Origin: Capilliphycus robustus
GTDB taxonomy: Bacteria > Cyanobacteriota > Cyanobacteriia > Cyanobacteriales > Microcoleaceae
Direction: 5' to 3'
DNA: 64,000 nt
Assembly: GCF_034932365.1 (NCBI RefSeq)
Contig: NZ_JAYGHR010000015.1
Coordinates: 1-64,000, forward strand
Under the pieces are notes generated by a model that saw nothing but the letters and a program-made list of their open reading frames with translations, ran no database searches and was not told the DNA's origin. This document shows, in pieces, positions 54,845 through 62,109 of this stretch; within the stretch, counting starts at the first letter, position 1, and each line of letters starts with the position of its first letter. A program made the translations under genes and the position numbers.

Positions 54845-55981
54845 ATGCAACCTACCATTTCAACCCTTCCCCTCATTCAACTCGCTTCTGGCGATCGCTT
54901 ATCTCTGCAAGTTTACAAATTCCTTGGTGCAGCACCCGGAAAAAAAGCCTATATCCAGTCTAACTTACACGGATCAGAAATTAGCGGAAATGCCGTGATT
55001 CATCAGTTAATTGCAGATTTAATTAAACTCGATGAAACTCAACTCCTCGGTGAAATTTGGCTGGTTCCCGTTTGTAATCCCGTCGGAGTCAACCAACGCG
55101 CCCATCATTTCTCCTCCGGCCGCTATAATAGTTATGATGGCAAAGACTGGAATCGCATCTTTTGGGACTACGAAAAAACCGAAGTAGATCTTGCAGAATT
55201 TGCGCGATCGCAACAGCATTTAAGCGGAACAGAAATTCAGCAAAACTATCGCCAAAAAATATTAGAAAGCTTTCATAATCTAACTGAAACAATAAAACAT
55301 CCCAGTCAAGTCCCTTATTCAGAATATTATCGAACTCTTTTACAATCCCTCTGTTTAGACGCAGATTATGTCATCGATTTACACAGTTCAACCAATCAAG
55401 CCATTGATTACTTATACTGTTTTCACAGTCGAGAAGAAAGTGCCAAAGCCTTTTTACTTGACTATGGAATCTTAATGAATGATTATGATGGTGATGCCTT
55501 TGATGAAGCCTTTCTCAAACCTTGGTTAGCCCTAGAAAAACAATTATCTCATCTGGGAAAACCCATTCAGTTTGATATCGAATCTTGGACATTAGAACTA
55601 GGTTCAGGAATGATTATGAACCCGGAATCTGTTGAAAAAGGAATAAGCGGGATTAAAAACTATTTAGCCAGTAAAAACTTGTTAAAACTAGATGGGTTTC
55701 CTTTACCACAAACCGCTAATCATCCTCTCAAATTAGTCCGGAAAAGTCACCTCAAAAACTATTATGCACCCACAGGTGGAATGATTCAAAATCGAGTTGA
55801 ACTCGGAAGTTCAGTCAAAACAGGTCAAGCCCTCTATGAAATTCTCAGCTTCAATAAAACTGAAAACCTGCCTAAAATTGTAGAAGTAAAAGCAGAATCA
55901 AACGGAATCATTTTTAATGTTTCCACCAATCACAGCGTTAATCAATGTGATTATGTATTGTCGATCATGGAACCAATCTAG
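54845..55981 (+). CDS. Aspartoacylase/succinylglutamate desuccinylase-like M14 hydrolase
   Basis: 378 residues. Zinc ligands of the M14 AspA/AstE branch are seen as H42-x2-E45 in LHGSEISGN and H180 in IDLHSSTNQ. The conserved WNRIFWDY and GSGMIMNPESVEKG segments also fit. It would deacylate an N-acyl amino acid or a related amide. The C-terminal biotinyl-like beta domain (KTGQALYEILSFNKTENL) is common in this group. Its ATG directly follows the preceding stop codon. Physiological substrate unknown. Confidence 0.85.
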   Translation: MQPTISTLPLIQLASGDRLSLQVYKFLGAAPGKKAYIQSNLHGSEISGNAVIHQLIADLIKLDETQLLGEIWLVPVCNPVGVNQRAHHFSSGRYNSYDGKDWNRIFWDYEKTEVDLAEFARSQQHLSGTEIQQNYRQKILESFHNLTETIKHPSQVPYSEYYRTLLQSLCLDADYVIDLHSSTNQAIDYLYCFHSREESAKAFLLDYGILMNDYDGDAFDEAFLKPWLALEKQLSHLGKPIQFDIESWTLELGSGMIMNPESVEKGISGIKNYLASKNLLKLDGFPLPQTANHPLKLVRKSHLKNYYAPTGGMIQNRVELGSSVKTGQALYEILSFNKTENLPKIVEVKAESNGIIFNVSTNHSVNQCDYVLSIMEPI

Positions 55982-56113
55982 ATAAACATTCTCCCGAAAA
56001 ACTGGCGAGATTGTGGAAGATTGTGTCTTGGTAAATTTGTTAACCTTGTACAAATCTGTTGAGGGATTGATGTTAACTTATGACATGAGCAGTATACTTG
56101 TAGGGAAAAAGCG

Positions 56114-56386
56114 ATGAGAATAGAATCAATAGAGCAAAAATACATTACCAACCCAAACGACAATCAAACAAACAGTGAAGCAATCCTAGCAACACAGGTG
56201 ATCTTTGATGGCGTTTCTAGCCCCTGTATTTTATCACGGTTAATGATTGAAGCACTAGGGCGACCCGGTAAAGATAATGATATGGAATTAGTCAATAGTG
56301 GGGAGCGATGTATTGTCATCTGGACTCAACCGCAACTCAGCCTTGAGGTCGTACAAAATATAATTCATAATGCTATTGCACCATGA
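56114..56386 (+). CDS. Hypothetical protein, 90 residues
   Basis: No recognised family. Soluble composition: a mixed N-terminal part (ESIEQKYITNPNDNQTNSEA) and a more structured second half (VIFDGVSSPCILSRLMIEA, CIVIWTQPQLSLEVVQNIIH). A perfect TATACT at 56093-56098 lies 15 nt before the start, a possible -10, with only a weak -35. GGGAAAAAG precedes ATG 56114. Likely real but of unknown role; nothing in the neighbourhood explains it. Confidence 0.5.
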   Translation: MRIESIEQKYITNPNDNQTNSEAILATQVIFDGVSSPCILSRLMIEALGRPGKDNDMELVNSGERCIVIWTQPQLSLEVVQNIIHNAIAP

Positions 56387-56485
56387 AGTTTTGGGTATAA
56401 ATTCTAGTAGGTTCTTGAGTCCATGCAGTCTGATTATCTCAACCCAAAGATAGATGAAAGCATTTTACGCCTTGATCAACGCATC

Positions 56486-56559
56486 AGTATTTTTCGATGG
56501 GTCAAAGAAGTTTATTTCTCAAACTTTTCTGCGATGTTGTACAGAAGATTGATAAACTA
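56486..56559 (+). repeat. 74-bp direct repeat, copy 1
   Basis: Identical in all 74 positions to 56637-56710; the two are separated by 77 bp that contain a perfect hairpin. It lies in an open frame starting at ATG 56423 that has no recognisable family. Confidence 0.85.
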
Positions 56560-56596
56560 TAGCAGTTTTCAGTTCTGTGAGATATACCGATTGGGT

Positions 56597-56629
56597 ATAA
56601 ACCCGGTTTCTGCTAGAAACCGGGTTTAT
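56597..56629. repeat. Perfect 15-bp palindromic hairpin (AACCCGGTTTCT family, copy 2)
   Basis: ATAAACCCGGTTTCT (56597-56611) pairs perfectly with AGAAACCGGGTTTAT (56615-56629) across a 3-nt loop. The core is shared with 15594-15644. It sits in the 77-bp spacer between the two 74-bp repeats. Confidence 0.8.
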
Positions 56630-56636
56630 GGTTTGT

Positions 56637-56710
56637 AGTATTTTTCGATGGGTCAAAGAAGTTTATTTCTCAAACTTTTCTGCGATGTTGTACAGAAGAT
56701 TGATAAACTA
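56637..56710 (+). repeat. 74-bp direct repeat, copy 2
   Basis: Exact duplicate of 56486-56559. Six bases past its end begins the TTGACA edge of the IS605-type relic, so duplication, hairpin insertion and transposon insertion are stacked at one hotspot. Confidence 0.85.
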
Positions 56711-56716
56711 ATTCGT

Positions 56717-57060
56717 TTGACATACTCCCCATTTCTAAAGAAAGGGGATTCTCCAAGCAAGAGCGGATTTGGATTACTGGTTCATTGACAACCCTTACAG
56801 CCAACTGGTTTCCCAATCTACGCTCTTTGGGGTGAGTCTCCCCAGTCGTTCATCCCATTTCAGAGATAGTTTCGGTATGCCCTACCGTACTTGAGAAAAA
56901 AATGCTTTGTTCTCTGTACTTGGTGCTTCAAGGTTTTATCAGGCCAAAGCATTCCTAGCAAGAACCCCATACCTTAAGTTTTCAAGATTCATTGCATCGA
57001 TTAGATGCTGGGTTTTTAACCTGGTTGAATACCCTACCAGTATAATTATTATAGCATTTT
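56717..57060 (-). mobile_element. Degenerate IS200/IS605-type relic, right end
   Basis: Read on the minus strand, 56717-56755 ends GAATCCCC, then CTTTA, then GGGGAGTATGTCAA. This matches the right end of the intact tnpB element (GAATCCCC, GTTTA, GAGGAGGATGTCAA at 61642-61677). The adjoining 300 bp has no open frame, but a stretch near 56980-57000 can be read on the minus strand as AMNLENLRYGVLA, reminiscent of the end of a TnpB RuvC domain. The left edge is uncertain. No ORF survives, so it would need help in trans to move. Confidence 0.5.
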
Positions 57061-57136
57061 CTTTGCCTTGTATCCCCCTACCTTTAGGTATGGGCTTTAC
57101 GGCAATTTTTGGTAAAACCCCTTAAAGGACAGACCC

Positions 57137-57616
57137 TTGCTAGACGAACAGGCCAAAACAACAATACTCCGCAAAATCCCTCACGCCCTGTATATTTGTG
57201 GAGTCAAAGACGGCGAAGAAGTCAACGGCTTCACCGCCAGTTGGGTAATGCAAGCCTCCTTCAAACCGCCTCTAGTGGTTAACTGTGTCAAACAAGACTC
57301 AAAGTCCCACGCCATGATAGAAGCCAGTGGAGTGTTTTCTCTCAGCTTTCTAGAGGATGGACAAAAAGAAATGGCACAGAAATTCTTCAAACCTCAGCGT
57401 CGAGTCGGTAACAAATTTGAGGATGTAGAATTCTACCTGGGAGAAACAGGCTGTCCGATTATTTCCGACTCCTTGGGTTATGTAGAATGTCGGGTTGTTG
57501 GCAGCGTGCCTCAAGGCGATCATACCGTATTTGTCGGCGAAGTCATTGCCGCAGGCGTACACCGAGAGGGAGAAATCTTATCACTCGCCAGTACAGGCTG
57601 GAATTATGGCGGCTAG
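57137..57616 (+). CDS. Flavin reductase-like FMN-binding protein
   Basis: 159 residues, TTG start at 57137 with an AAAGGA box upstream. The flavin reductase-like split beta-barrel is shown by GFTASWVMQASFKPPLVVNC (about residues 32-51), SHAMIEASGVFSLSFLEDGQ and the closing GDHTVFVGEVIAAGVHREGE. It likely binds FMN and passes electrons from NAD(P)H or from a partner. In cyanobacteria the same domain forms the C-terminus of flavodiiron proteins; here it is stand-alone. It may be expressed with the tautomerase gene 40 nt downstream. Confidence 0.88.
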   Translation: MLDEQAKTTILRKIPHALYICGVKDGEEVNGFTASWVMQASFKPPLVVNCVKQDSKSHAMIEASGVFSLSFLEDGQKEMAQKFFKPQRRVGNKFEDVEFYLGETGCPIISDSLGYVECRVVGSVPQGDHTVFVGEVIAAGVHREGEILSLASTGWNYGG

Positions 57617-57656
57617 AAACCCGAAACACGACTTTCATTCAATCACAGTTTAAACT

Positions 57657-58007
57657 ATGCCTTTGATCAAAGTTCAAACCTCAGTCCCAACTCCTGAAAA
57701 ATCGGACGTTGAAACCTTACTCAAAAGCTTGTCAGCCGCATTAGCCGAACATCTCAAAAAACCCGAAAGCTATGTAATGACAGCCTTTGAACCCAATATC
57801 CCGATGACATTTGGCGGAACCACTGACCCGGTTTGCTACATGGAAATCAAAAGCATTGGTTTACCCGCGAGTCAAACCAAAACCATGAGTTCCGATTTTT
57901 GCCAGAAAATCAACAAAGCCCTGGGTATACCCTTAAATCGCATTTATATTGAATTTGCCGATGCTCCCGGAACTATGTGGGGCTGGAATGGGACAACTTT
58001 CGGTTAA
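57657..58007 (+). CDS. MIF/phenylpyruvate tautomerase-family protein
   Basis: 116 residues with the catalytic N-terminal proline exposed after Met removal (MPLIKVQTSV), as required in the tautomerase superfamily. The MIF pattern continues with LSAALAEHLKKPESYVMTAF, MTFGGTTDPVCYMEIKSIG and IPLNRIYIEFADAPGTMWGW. It acts as a trimer, with keto-enol tautomerisation of phenylpyruvate-like compounds as the usual in-vitro activity. The cellular role in cyanobacteria is not settled. Downstream of the flavin reductase-like gene. Confidence 0.92.
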   Translation: MPLIKVQTSVPTPEKSDVETLLKSLSAALAEHLKKPESYVMTAFEPNIPMTFGGTTDPVCYMEIKSIGLPASQTKTMSSDFCQKINKALGIPLNRIYIEFADAPGTMWGWNGTTFG

Positions 58008-58186
58008 AACGAGGGAAAAAGAACCCAATTCCCTCTGATGTCAAAAATTTCTTTGTTTTGAGGAACCATCTACAGGCTTAGAAATTCTTTACAAAGTGAG
58101 AGGCTGTGATAGTATCTGGATGGATTTGCACGACTTATTCAGTAGGCAATACAAGCCTATAGCCTGTGGTGGAGGAGAGTCCAGGG

Positions 58187-59266
58187 ATGCTCAATAGGAT
58201 GTCAGAGGGATATTTAACGGGTATGGGAAACCATAGCCAGCCCCACCCCCTGCGAATTGGGGTAATTGGGGTTGGTAACATGGGACAACATCACACCAGA
58301 GTTCTGAGTTTGCTCAAGGATATCCAGTTAGTGGGTGTTGCAGATATTAATGTTGAAAGAGGGCTGGATACTGCAAGCAAGTATCGAGTTCATTTTTTTG
58401 AAGATTATCGAGATTTACTGGAACACGTTGATGCGGTGTGTATCGCCGTTCCCACTCGTTTACATCATTCTGTGGGAATGACCTGTTTACAAGCTGGGGT
58501 TCATGTTCTGATTGAAAAACCCATTGCTGCCAGTATTTCTGAAGCGGAATCTTTGGTAAATGCTGCCGCCAAATATCAGCGAATTTTGCAAGTGGGTCAC
58601 ATCGAACGCTTTAACCCCGCGTTTCAAGAGTTGAGTAAAGTCCTGAAAACCGAGGAATTACTGGCTTTAGAAGCTCATCGGATGAGTCCCTACTCTAACC
58701 GGGCTAACGATGTCTCTGTGGTTTTAGATTTAATGATCCATGATATCGACTTGTTGCTAGAGTTGGTGGCTTCCCCTGTGGTGCGATTGACGGCTAGTGG
58801 AAGTCGGGCGGCGGATTCGGGTTATTTAGATTATGTTACCGCAACTCTGGGCTTTGCTAACGGGATTGTGGCAACATTAATTGCCAGTAAAGTCACTCAT
58901 CGCAAATTGCGTTCTATCGTGGCTCATTGTAAAAATTCCCTGACTGAAGCTGATTTTCTCAATAATGAAATTTTGATTCATCGTCAAACGACAGCGAATT
59001 ATGTAACAGACTATGGTCAGGTGCTTTACCGTCAGGATGGGTTAATTGAGAAAGTTCACACGAGCAATATTGAACCGTTACACGCCGAGTTGGAGCATTT
59101 TGTTAACTGTGTGCGAGGCGGAAATCAACCTTCTGTTGGTGGTGAACAAGCCCTCAAAGCTTTACGCTTGGCGAGTTTAATTGAGCAAATGGCCCTCGAC
59201 GGCCAAGTTTGGAATTTAGAAGAACTGGAGTACAATTTGAATTCCTCAGCCGTTCCCGTTAACTAA
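58187..59266 (+). CDS. Gfo/Idh/MocA-family NAD(P)-dependent oxidoreductase
   Basis: 359 residues from ATG 58187, which has GGAGGAG about 12 nt upstream; GTG 58166 and ATG 58199 are alternatives. Rossmann motif RIGVIGVGNMGQHHTRVL, the family EKP motif in VHVLIEKPIAASISEAES, and the substrate-side lysine/histidine region in HIERFNPAFQEL and DLMIHDIDLLLEL. These enzymes oxidise or reduce sugars and sugar nucleotides, for example UDP-N-acetyl-hexosamine 3-dehydrogenases, so a link to polysaccharide precursors is possible. The specific substrate cannot be told. Confidence 0.9.
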   Translation: MLNRMSEGYLTGMGNHSQPHPLRIGVIGVGNMGQHHTRVLSLLKDIQLVGVADINVERGLDTASKYRVHFFEDYRDLLEHVDAVCIAVPTRLHHSVGMTCLQAGVHVLIEKPIAASISEAESLVNAAAKYQRILQVGHIERFNPAFQELSKVLKTEELLALEAHRMSPYSNRANDVSVVLDLMIHDIDLLLELVASPVVRLTASGSRAADSGYLDYVTATLGFANGIVATLIASKVTHRKLRSIVAHCKNSLTEADFLNNEILIHRQTTANYVTDYGQVLYRQDGLIEKVHTSNIEPLHAELEHFVNCVRGGNQPSVGGEQALKALRLASLIEQMALDGQVWNLEELEYNLNSSAVPVN

Positions 59267-59380
59267 CGAGGACAGAAGGCAGGAGGCAAAAACAGAGTTG
59301 CATTTATAACAGTTTTCAGTGGAAGACAAAAAAACTCGGTATCTGGGGTGTAGCTCCCGACTACTACCAGACTTATTCTT

Positions 59381-59415
59381 AAGGGCAGGACAAAGTTCCC
59401 GCCCTTTGTTTTTGT
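59381..59415 (+). terminator. Rho-independent terminator after the oxidoreductase gene
   Basis: AAGGGC (59381-59386) pairs with GCCCTT (59401-59406), with an inner GG/CC pairing, followed by TTTGTTTTTG. The preceding 59267-59380 stretch is repeat-like (gacagaaggcaggagg) and holds no gene. Confidence 0.55.
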
Positions 59416-59490
59416 GTCTGTCGGAAGTCACTATCCCCAGGTTCTTTCGGTTTTCCGAAACAATGGTTCGGTTTTCACACAAGAGTAGGG

Positions 59491-59530
59491 TTGACATTTA
59501 TGACAAGAGTTTGTTACATTAATTTACATA
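59491..59530 (+). promoter_or_regulatory. psb35 promoter with HLR1-type RpaB site
   Basis: TTGACA (59491-59496) is a consensus -35, and TACATT (59515-59520) can serve as -10 with an 18-nt spacer. Overlapping it, GTTACATT (59513-59520), a 2-nt gap and TTTACATA (59523-59530) match the HLR1 consensus (two 8-mers of G/T-TTACA-W-W separated by 2 nt), the binding site of the light-responsive regulator RpaB. An AAGGAG ribosome-binding site follows at 59545-59550. Confidence 0.65.
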
Positions 59531-59559
59531 AGTTAAAAAAAGTTAAGGAGTTAACCGAC

Positions 59560-59790
59560 ATGATTTATTTAATTGCATTAGCGGCTCTGTTGATTGCTGG
59601 TTGGGGTGCGGCGGCTGTTATTGGTACGATGGCTTACTTCCGAGGCGAACAAACCAAGCCCATTCACCAACGCAACTGGAACAATGCTTCCTTTGAACAA
59701 ATTGCTCAGTCTGTAACAGGCGTAGAAACCGACTACAGCGTGCGTGTTCCCGCTTATGCTTTAGATGCCTACAGCAGCAATAAACTGTAA
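59560..59790 (+). CDS. psb35: Photosystem II assembly protein Psb35-like
   Basis: 76 residues from ATG 59560, ten nt after an AAGGAG box; upstream in-frame codons to 59491 lie in the promoter. A single membrane helix (IYLIALAALLIAGWGAAAVI) is followed by a soluble tail with MAYFRGEQTKPIHQRNW and a conserved-looking end (DYSVRVPAYALDAYSSNKL). This matches, from memory, the Ssl2148/Psb35 family, a thylakoid protein associated with the CP47 assembly module of PSII. An HLR1 site in its promoter fits light-regulated expression. Family identification is from memory of the sequence pattern, not a search. Confidence 0.72.
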   Translation: MIYLIALAALLIAGWGAAAVIGTMAYFRGEQTKPIHQRNWNNASFEQIAQSVTGVETDYSVRVPAYALDAYSSNKL

Positions 59791-60133
59791 GACCTGGGCT
59801 ACAACAGTTAACGGTAAAGTTTTGTGATTTCCCTCATCAGGTGGTATGAAAGAAATCACGACAAAACCAGACTCAGATCACGGGTAAATCGGGCAAGGTA
59901 CACTTATGTTAGAGATAGATTCACGTAAGCGTGAAAATGCCTGTTAGACCTTAGCTGAAGGGAATGCCAGAGCCTTAAAAACGCCAAGTATTTTCTCAGA
60001 TTAGCTCAAATTAAATTTCAAATTTCAATAATTTTTTTTACAAGTCTACAGCCTGGAAAAGATTTCTCCTCTCTCCCAGACAACAACGGTTTTTAATCTC
60101 TCCTTTTAGCAGCCTCACGGGCTGCTTTTTTTT
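59791..60133 (+). ncRNA. Candidate structured non-coding RNA / long 3' UTR after psb35
   Basis: About 340 nt without an open frame between psb35 and a strong terminator. GTGATTTC (59824-59831) pairs perfectly with GAAATCAC (59852-59859) and extends outward via GTTTT/AAAAC across a 3-nt bulge. TTCACG/CGTGAA pairs near 59920. A C/U-rich stretch (TTTCTCCTCTCTCC, near 60063-60076) that could pair with Shine-Dalgarno sequences lies just ahead of the terminator. It may be a processed 3' UTR or a separate small RNA; I cannot match it to a named family. Confidence 0.4.
60108..60133 (+). terminator. Rho-independent terminator
   Basis: AGCAGCC (60108-60114), a 5-nt loop and GGCTGCT (60120-60126), followed by a run of eight T's. 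It ends the psb35 transcript or the candidate small RNA, just before the convergent small gene. Confidence 0.85.
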
Positions 60134-60137
60134 GGGT

Positions 60138-60371
60138 TCAAGGTAAGCCATCCCAAGCAAGGACAACTAATTCACTTAACCACAGACGTTGCTCTAAACT
60201 GAGAAGACTATCATCAGCGAGAACTTCTGCTTTAAGATCCTCAAGAGACTTATGCTGAGAACGAGCAATTTGAATGACGCCTGCGATCGCCGAAGCCACC
60301 AGTTCTTCACTGACGGGCTGTTGACTCAGAGCCATCATTTCTGTCAGGCTGTTAGGAATAGAATAATTCAT
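60138..60371 (-). CDS. Small conserved hypothetical protein
   Basis: 77 residues, all-helical by pattern: SLTEMMALSQQPVSEELVAS, IAGVIQIARSQHKSLEDLKA and LSLEQRLWLSELVVLAWDGL. I do not recognise a named family, but the composition and good codon pattern argue for a real gene. Its start (ATG at 60371) lies only about 20 nt from the left edge of the tnpB element, so the transposon has probably landed in its promoter or leader. That may have altered its expression. No motif points to a function. Confidence 0.6.
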   Translation of the reverse strand: MNYSIPNSLTEMMALSQQPVSEELVASAIAGVIQIARSQHKSLEDLKAEVLADDSLLSLEQRLWLSELVVLAWDGLP

Positions 60372-60460
60372 CGAAATTTTGGGTCTGAAACCCCGTCCTT
60401 AAAGGACGGCTTTATTCAATTATTTTAACTCTTTACAAGATATGTGTTAAACTGTGAGAC

Positions 60461-61636
60461 ATGAGTGAGAAAGCCTATCGATATCGTTTTTACCCCACTC
60501 CCGAACAGGAAAACCTGTTGAGGAGAACGTTAGGATGCGTGCGACTGGTGTACAACAAGGCACTGGCGGTACGAACCGAGGCTTGGTATGAACGCTTTGA
60601 ACGGGTTGGGTATTCTCAAACCTCTTCGATGCTGACGGAATGGAAGAAAGAGGAGGAATTAGACTTCTTAAATGAGGTCAGTTGTGTTCCCCTTCAACAG
60701 AGTTTAAGGCACTTACAAACCGCTTTCAGTAACTTCTTTGCGGGTCGGGCAAAATACCCAAACTTCAAGATAAAACGTAACGGTGGCAGTGCCGAATTTA
60801 CCAAGTCGGCTTTCAAGTTTAAAGAGGGTCAAGTCTATATTGCCAAGTGCTTTGAACCTTTACCCATTCGATGGAGTCGTCAACTTCCTACTGGTTGTAC
60901 ACCCTCAACAATAACGGTCAAATTAGATCCGAGTGGAAGATGGTTTGTTTCTTTGAGAATTGACGACCCAACAGACCACAAACTCAAGCCCGTCAATAAA
61001 AAAGTGGGGATAGATCTTGGTATCAGCAGTCTGTTTACCACTTCCGATGGAGTGAAGGTTTCTAATCCCAAGCATTACGATAAACTTTACAAAAAACTTC
61101 GGCTGGCTCAAAAATCTTTAAGCCGAAAAACCAAAGGCTCAAGGAACAGAGAGAGAGCAAGAGTTAAGGTAGCTAAAATCCAAGCAAAAATTGCTGATTG
61201 CAGGCGCGACCATACCCACAAGCTAACAACTCAACTAATGAGTGAAAATCAAACGATAGTAGTTGAAGATTTGGCTGTAAAGAACATGGTCAAAAACCAT
61301 AAGCTAGCTAGAGCAATTAGTGATACGAACTGGGGAGAACTTGTCCGACAACTTACCTATAAAGCGGAGTGGTATGGGCGGGAACTGATCAAAATAGATC
61401 GATGGTTCCCTAGTTCAAAGCGATGTTCTAATTGTGGTTACATTGTAGAAAAAATGCCGTTGAATATCAGGGAATGGGATTGTCCTAAATGCAACTCTCA
61501 CCATGACCGTGATATCAACGCAAGTATAAACATTTTGGCGGCAGGGCTTGCCGTGTCAGTCTGTGGAGCGACTATAAGACCGGAAGAGAGCAAGTCTCGG
61601 AAGGCAGGTGCTAAGAAACAGAAACCCAAATCGTAA
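60461..61636 (+). CDS. tnpB: TnpB RNA-guided nuclease (IS605 OrfB family)
   Basis: 391 residues, full length and uninterrupted. N-terminal helix-turn-helix (YRYRFYPTPEQENLLRRTLG). RuvC-like nuclease with all three acidic residues: D185 (VGIDLGISS), E269 (IVVEDLAVKN) and D351 (HDRDINASIN). Zinc ribbon C322-x2-C325 and C341-x2-C344 lies between them. TnpB proteins are guided by an RNA made from the element's right end to cut DNA, and help keep the element; they are ancestors of Cas12. No tnpA accompanies it. Intact residues suggest an active nuclease. Confidence 0.95.
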   Translation: MSEKAYRYRFYPTPEQENLLRRTLGCVRLVYNKALAVRTEAWYERFERVGYSQTSSMLTEWKKEEELDFLNEVSCVPLQQSLRHLQTAFSNFFAGRAKYPNFKIKRNGGSAEFTKSAFKFKEGQVYIAKCFEPLPIRWSRQLPTGCTPSTITVKLDPSGRWFVSLRIDDPTDHKLKPVNKKVGIDLGISSLFTTSDGVKVSNPKHYDKLYKKLRLAQKSLSRKTKGSRNRERARVKVAKIQAKIADCRRDHTHKLTTQLMSENQTIVVEDLAVKNMVKNHKLARAISDTNWGELVRQLTYKAEWYGRELIKIDRWFPSSKRCSNCGYIVEKMPLNIREWDCPKCNSHHDRDINASINILAAGLAVSVCGATIRPEESKSRKAGAKKQKPKS

Positions 61637-61677
61637 GGTTTGGGAATCCCCTTCGTTTACGGAGAGGAGGATGTCAA
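61560..61677 (+). ncRNA. Predicted omega-RNA (reRNA) at the right end of the tnpB element
   Basis: In IS605-type elements the guide RNA scaffold overlaps the 3' end of tnpB and runs to the right-end boundary; the guide is the flanking DNA just beyond it. Here GAATCCCCTTCGTTTACGG and the end GAGGATGTCAA form the conserved tail, shared with the relic at 56717. The 5' border is a guess; the guide would start at 61678. Confidence 0.45.
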
Positions 61678-62109
61678 GGTGTGAGTGCAATTGAGATGAG
61701 GTCGCAACTGGCGTTGTACTTAAAGCGAATGAGCGGAGTCTCCTGCACCTGGGAGATCAATCACAGAGTTGGGTTGCGGCTTGATAAGTTCACTCTACGA
61801 GTTTACATCAACATGATAGATTTAGACTTGGAGGTTGATTGTTCTGTCTAAACATACAGAGCCGTTTAGCAAAGGGCAATCCCCTCAACCGGATTAACAG
61901 GATTCATTCCACTTGCGATTAAGTCACAATGCTTGAATCTAATCTAGATCAAAATCTGCTCAATTCACAATGGCAATGTTGTCAAAATCAACAGGTACGC
62001 TCACGCTGATTGGTTAAGTTGGTTCGATCACAACAGTACAGAGTTTTTTCTCAGGTTATGGCGACGGAGCAACGCGGTTTGTAATTATTTAGGTTAATAG
62101 GTTTGATGT
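61678..62109. other. 432-bp region between tnpB element and fraC-like gene
   Basis: No recognised gene. A 56-codon open frame from GTG 61681 to 61851 (QLALYLKRMSGV, LRLDKFTLRVYINMIDLDLE) begins right at the transposon edge and could be the 3' part of an interrupted gene, but it has no recognised relatives. The last 250 bp is AT-rich with no structure I could support and should hold the fraC promoter. Confidence 0.35.

Larger units (their letters stand above)
60388..61677 (+). mobile_element. IS200/IS605-family tnpB-only element
   Basis: The left end carries a perfect hairpin CCGTCCTT (60393-60400) / AAGGACGG (60402-60409), typical of these elements. The right end finishes GAGGAGGATGTCAA at 61677. 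No tnpA (Y1 transposase) is present, so movement would rely on a TnpA elsewhere. Edges are set by the hairpin and by comparison with the relic at 56717, so a few bases of error are possible. Confidence 0.75.

Noticed and set aside
55978..56163. 61-codon minus frame overlapping the ends of two plus genes
   Set aside because: Overlaps the M14 hydrolase stop and the start of the 90-residue gene; no conserved-looking sequence.
56423..56638. 71-codon plus frame covering the first 74-bp repeat
   Set aside because: Its last 25 codons are the hairpin spacer; the pre-insertion frame would be only about 45 codons. Not called as a gene.
56907..57125. 72-codon plus frame before the flavin reductase gene
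   Set aside because: Runs antisense through the IS605-type relic; no conserved features.
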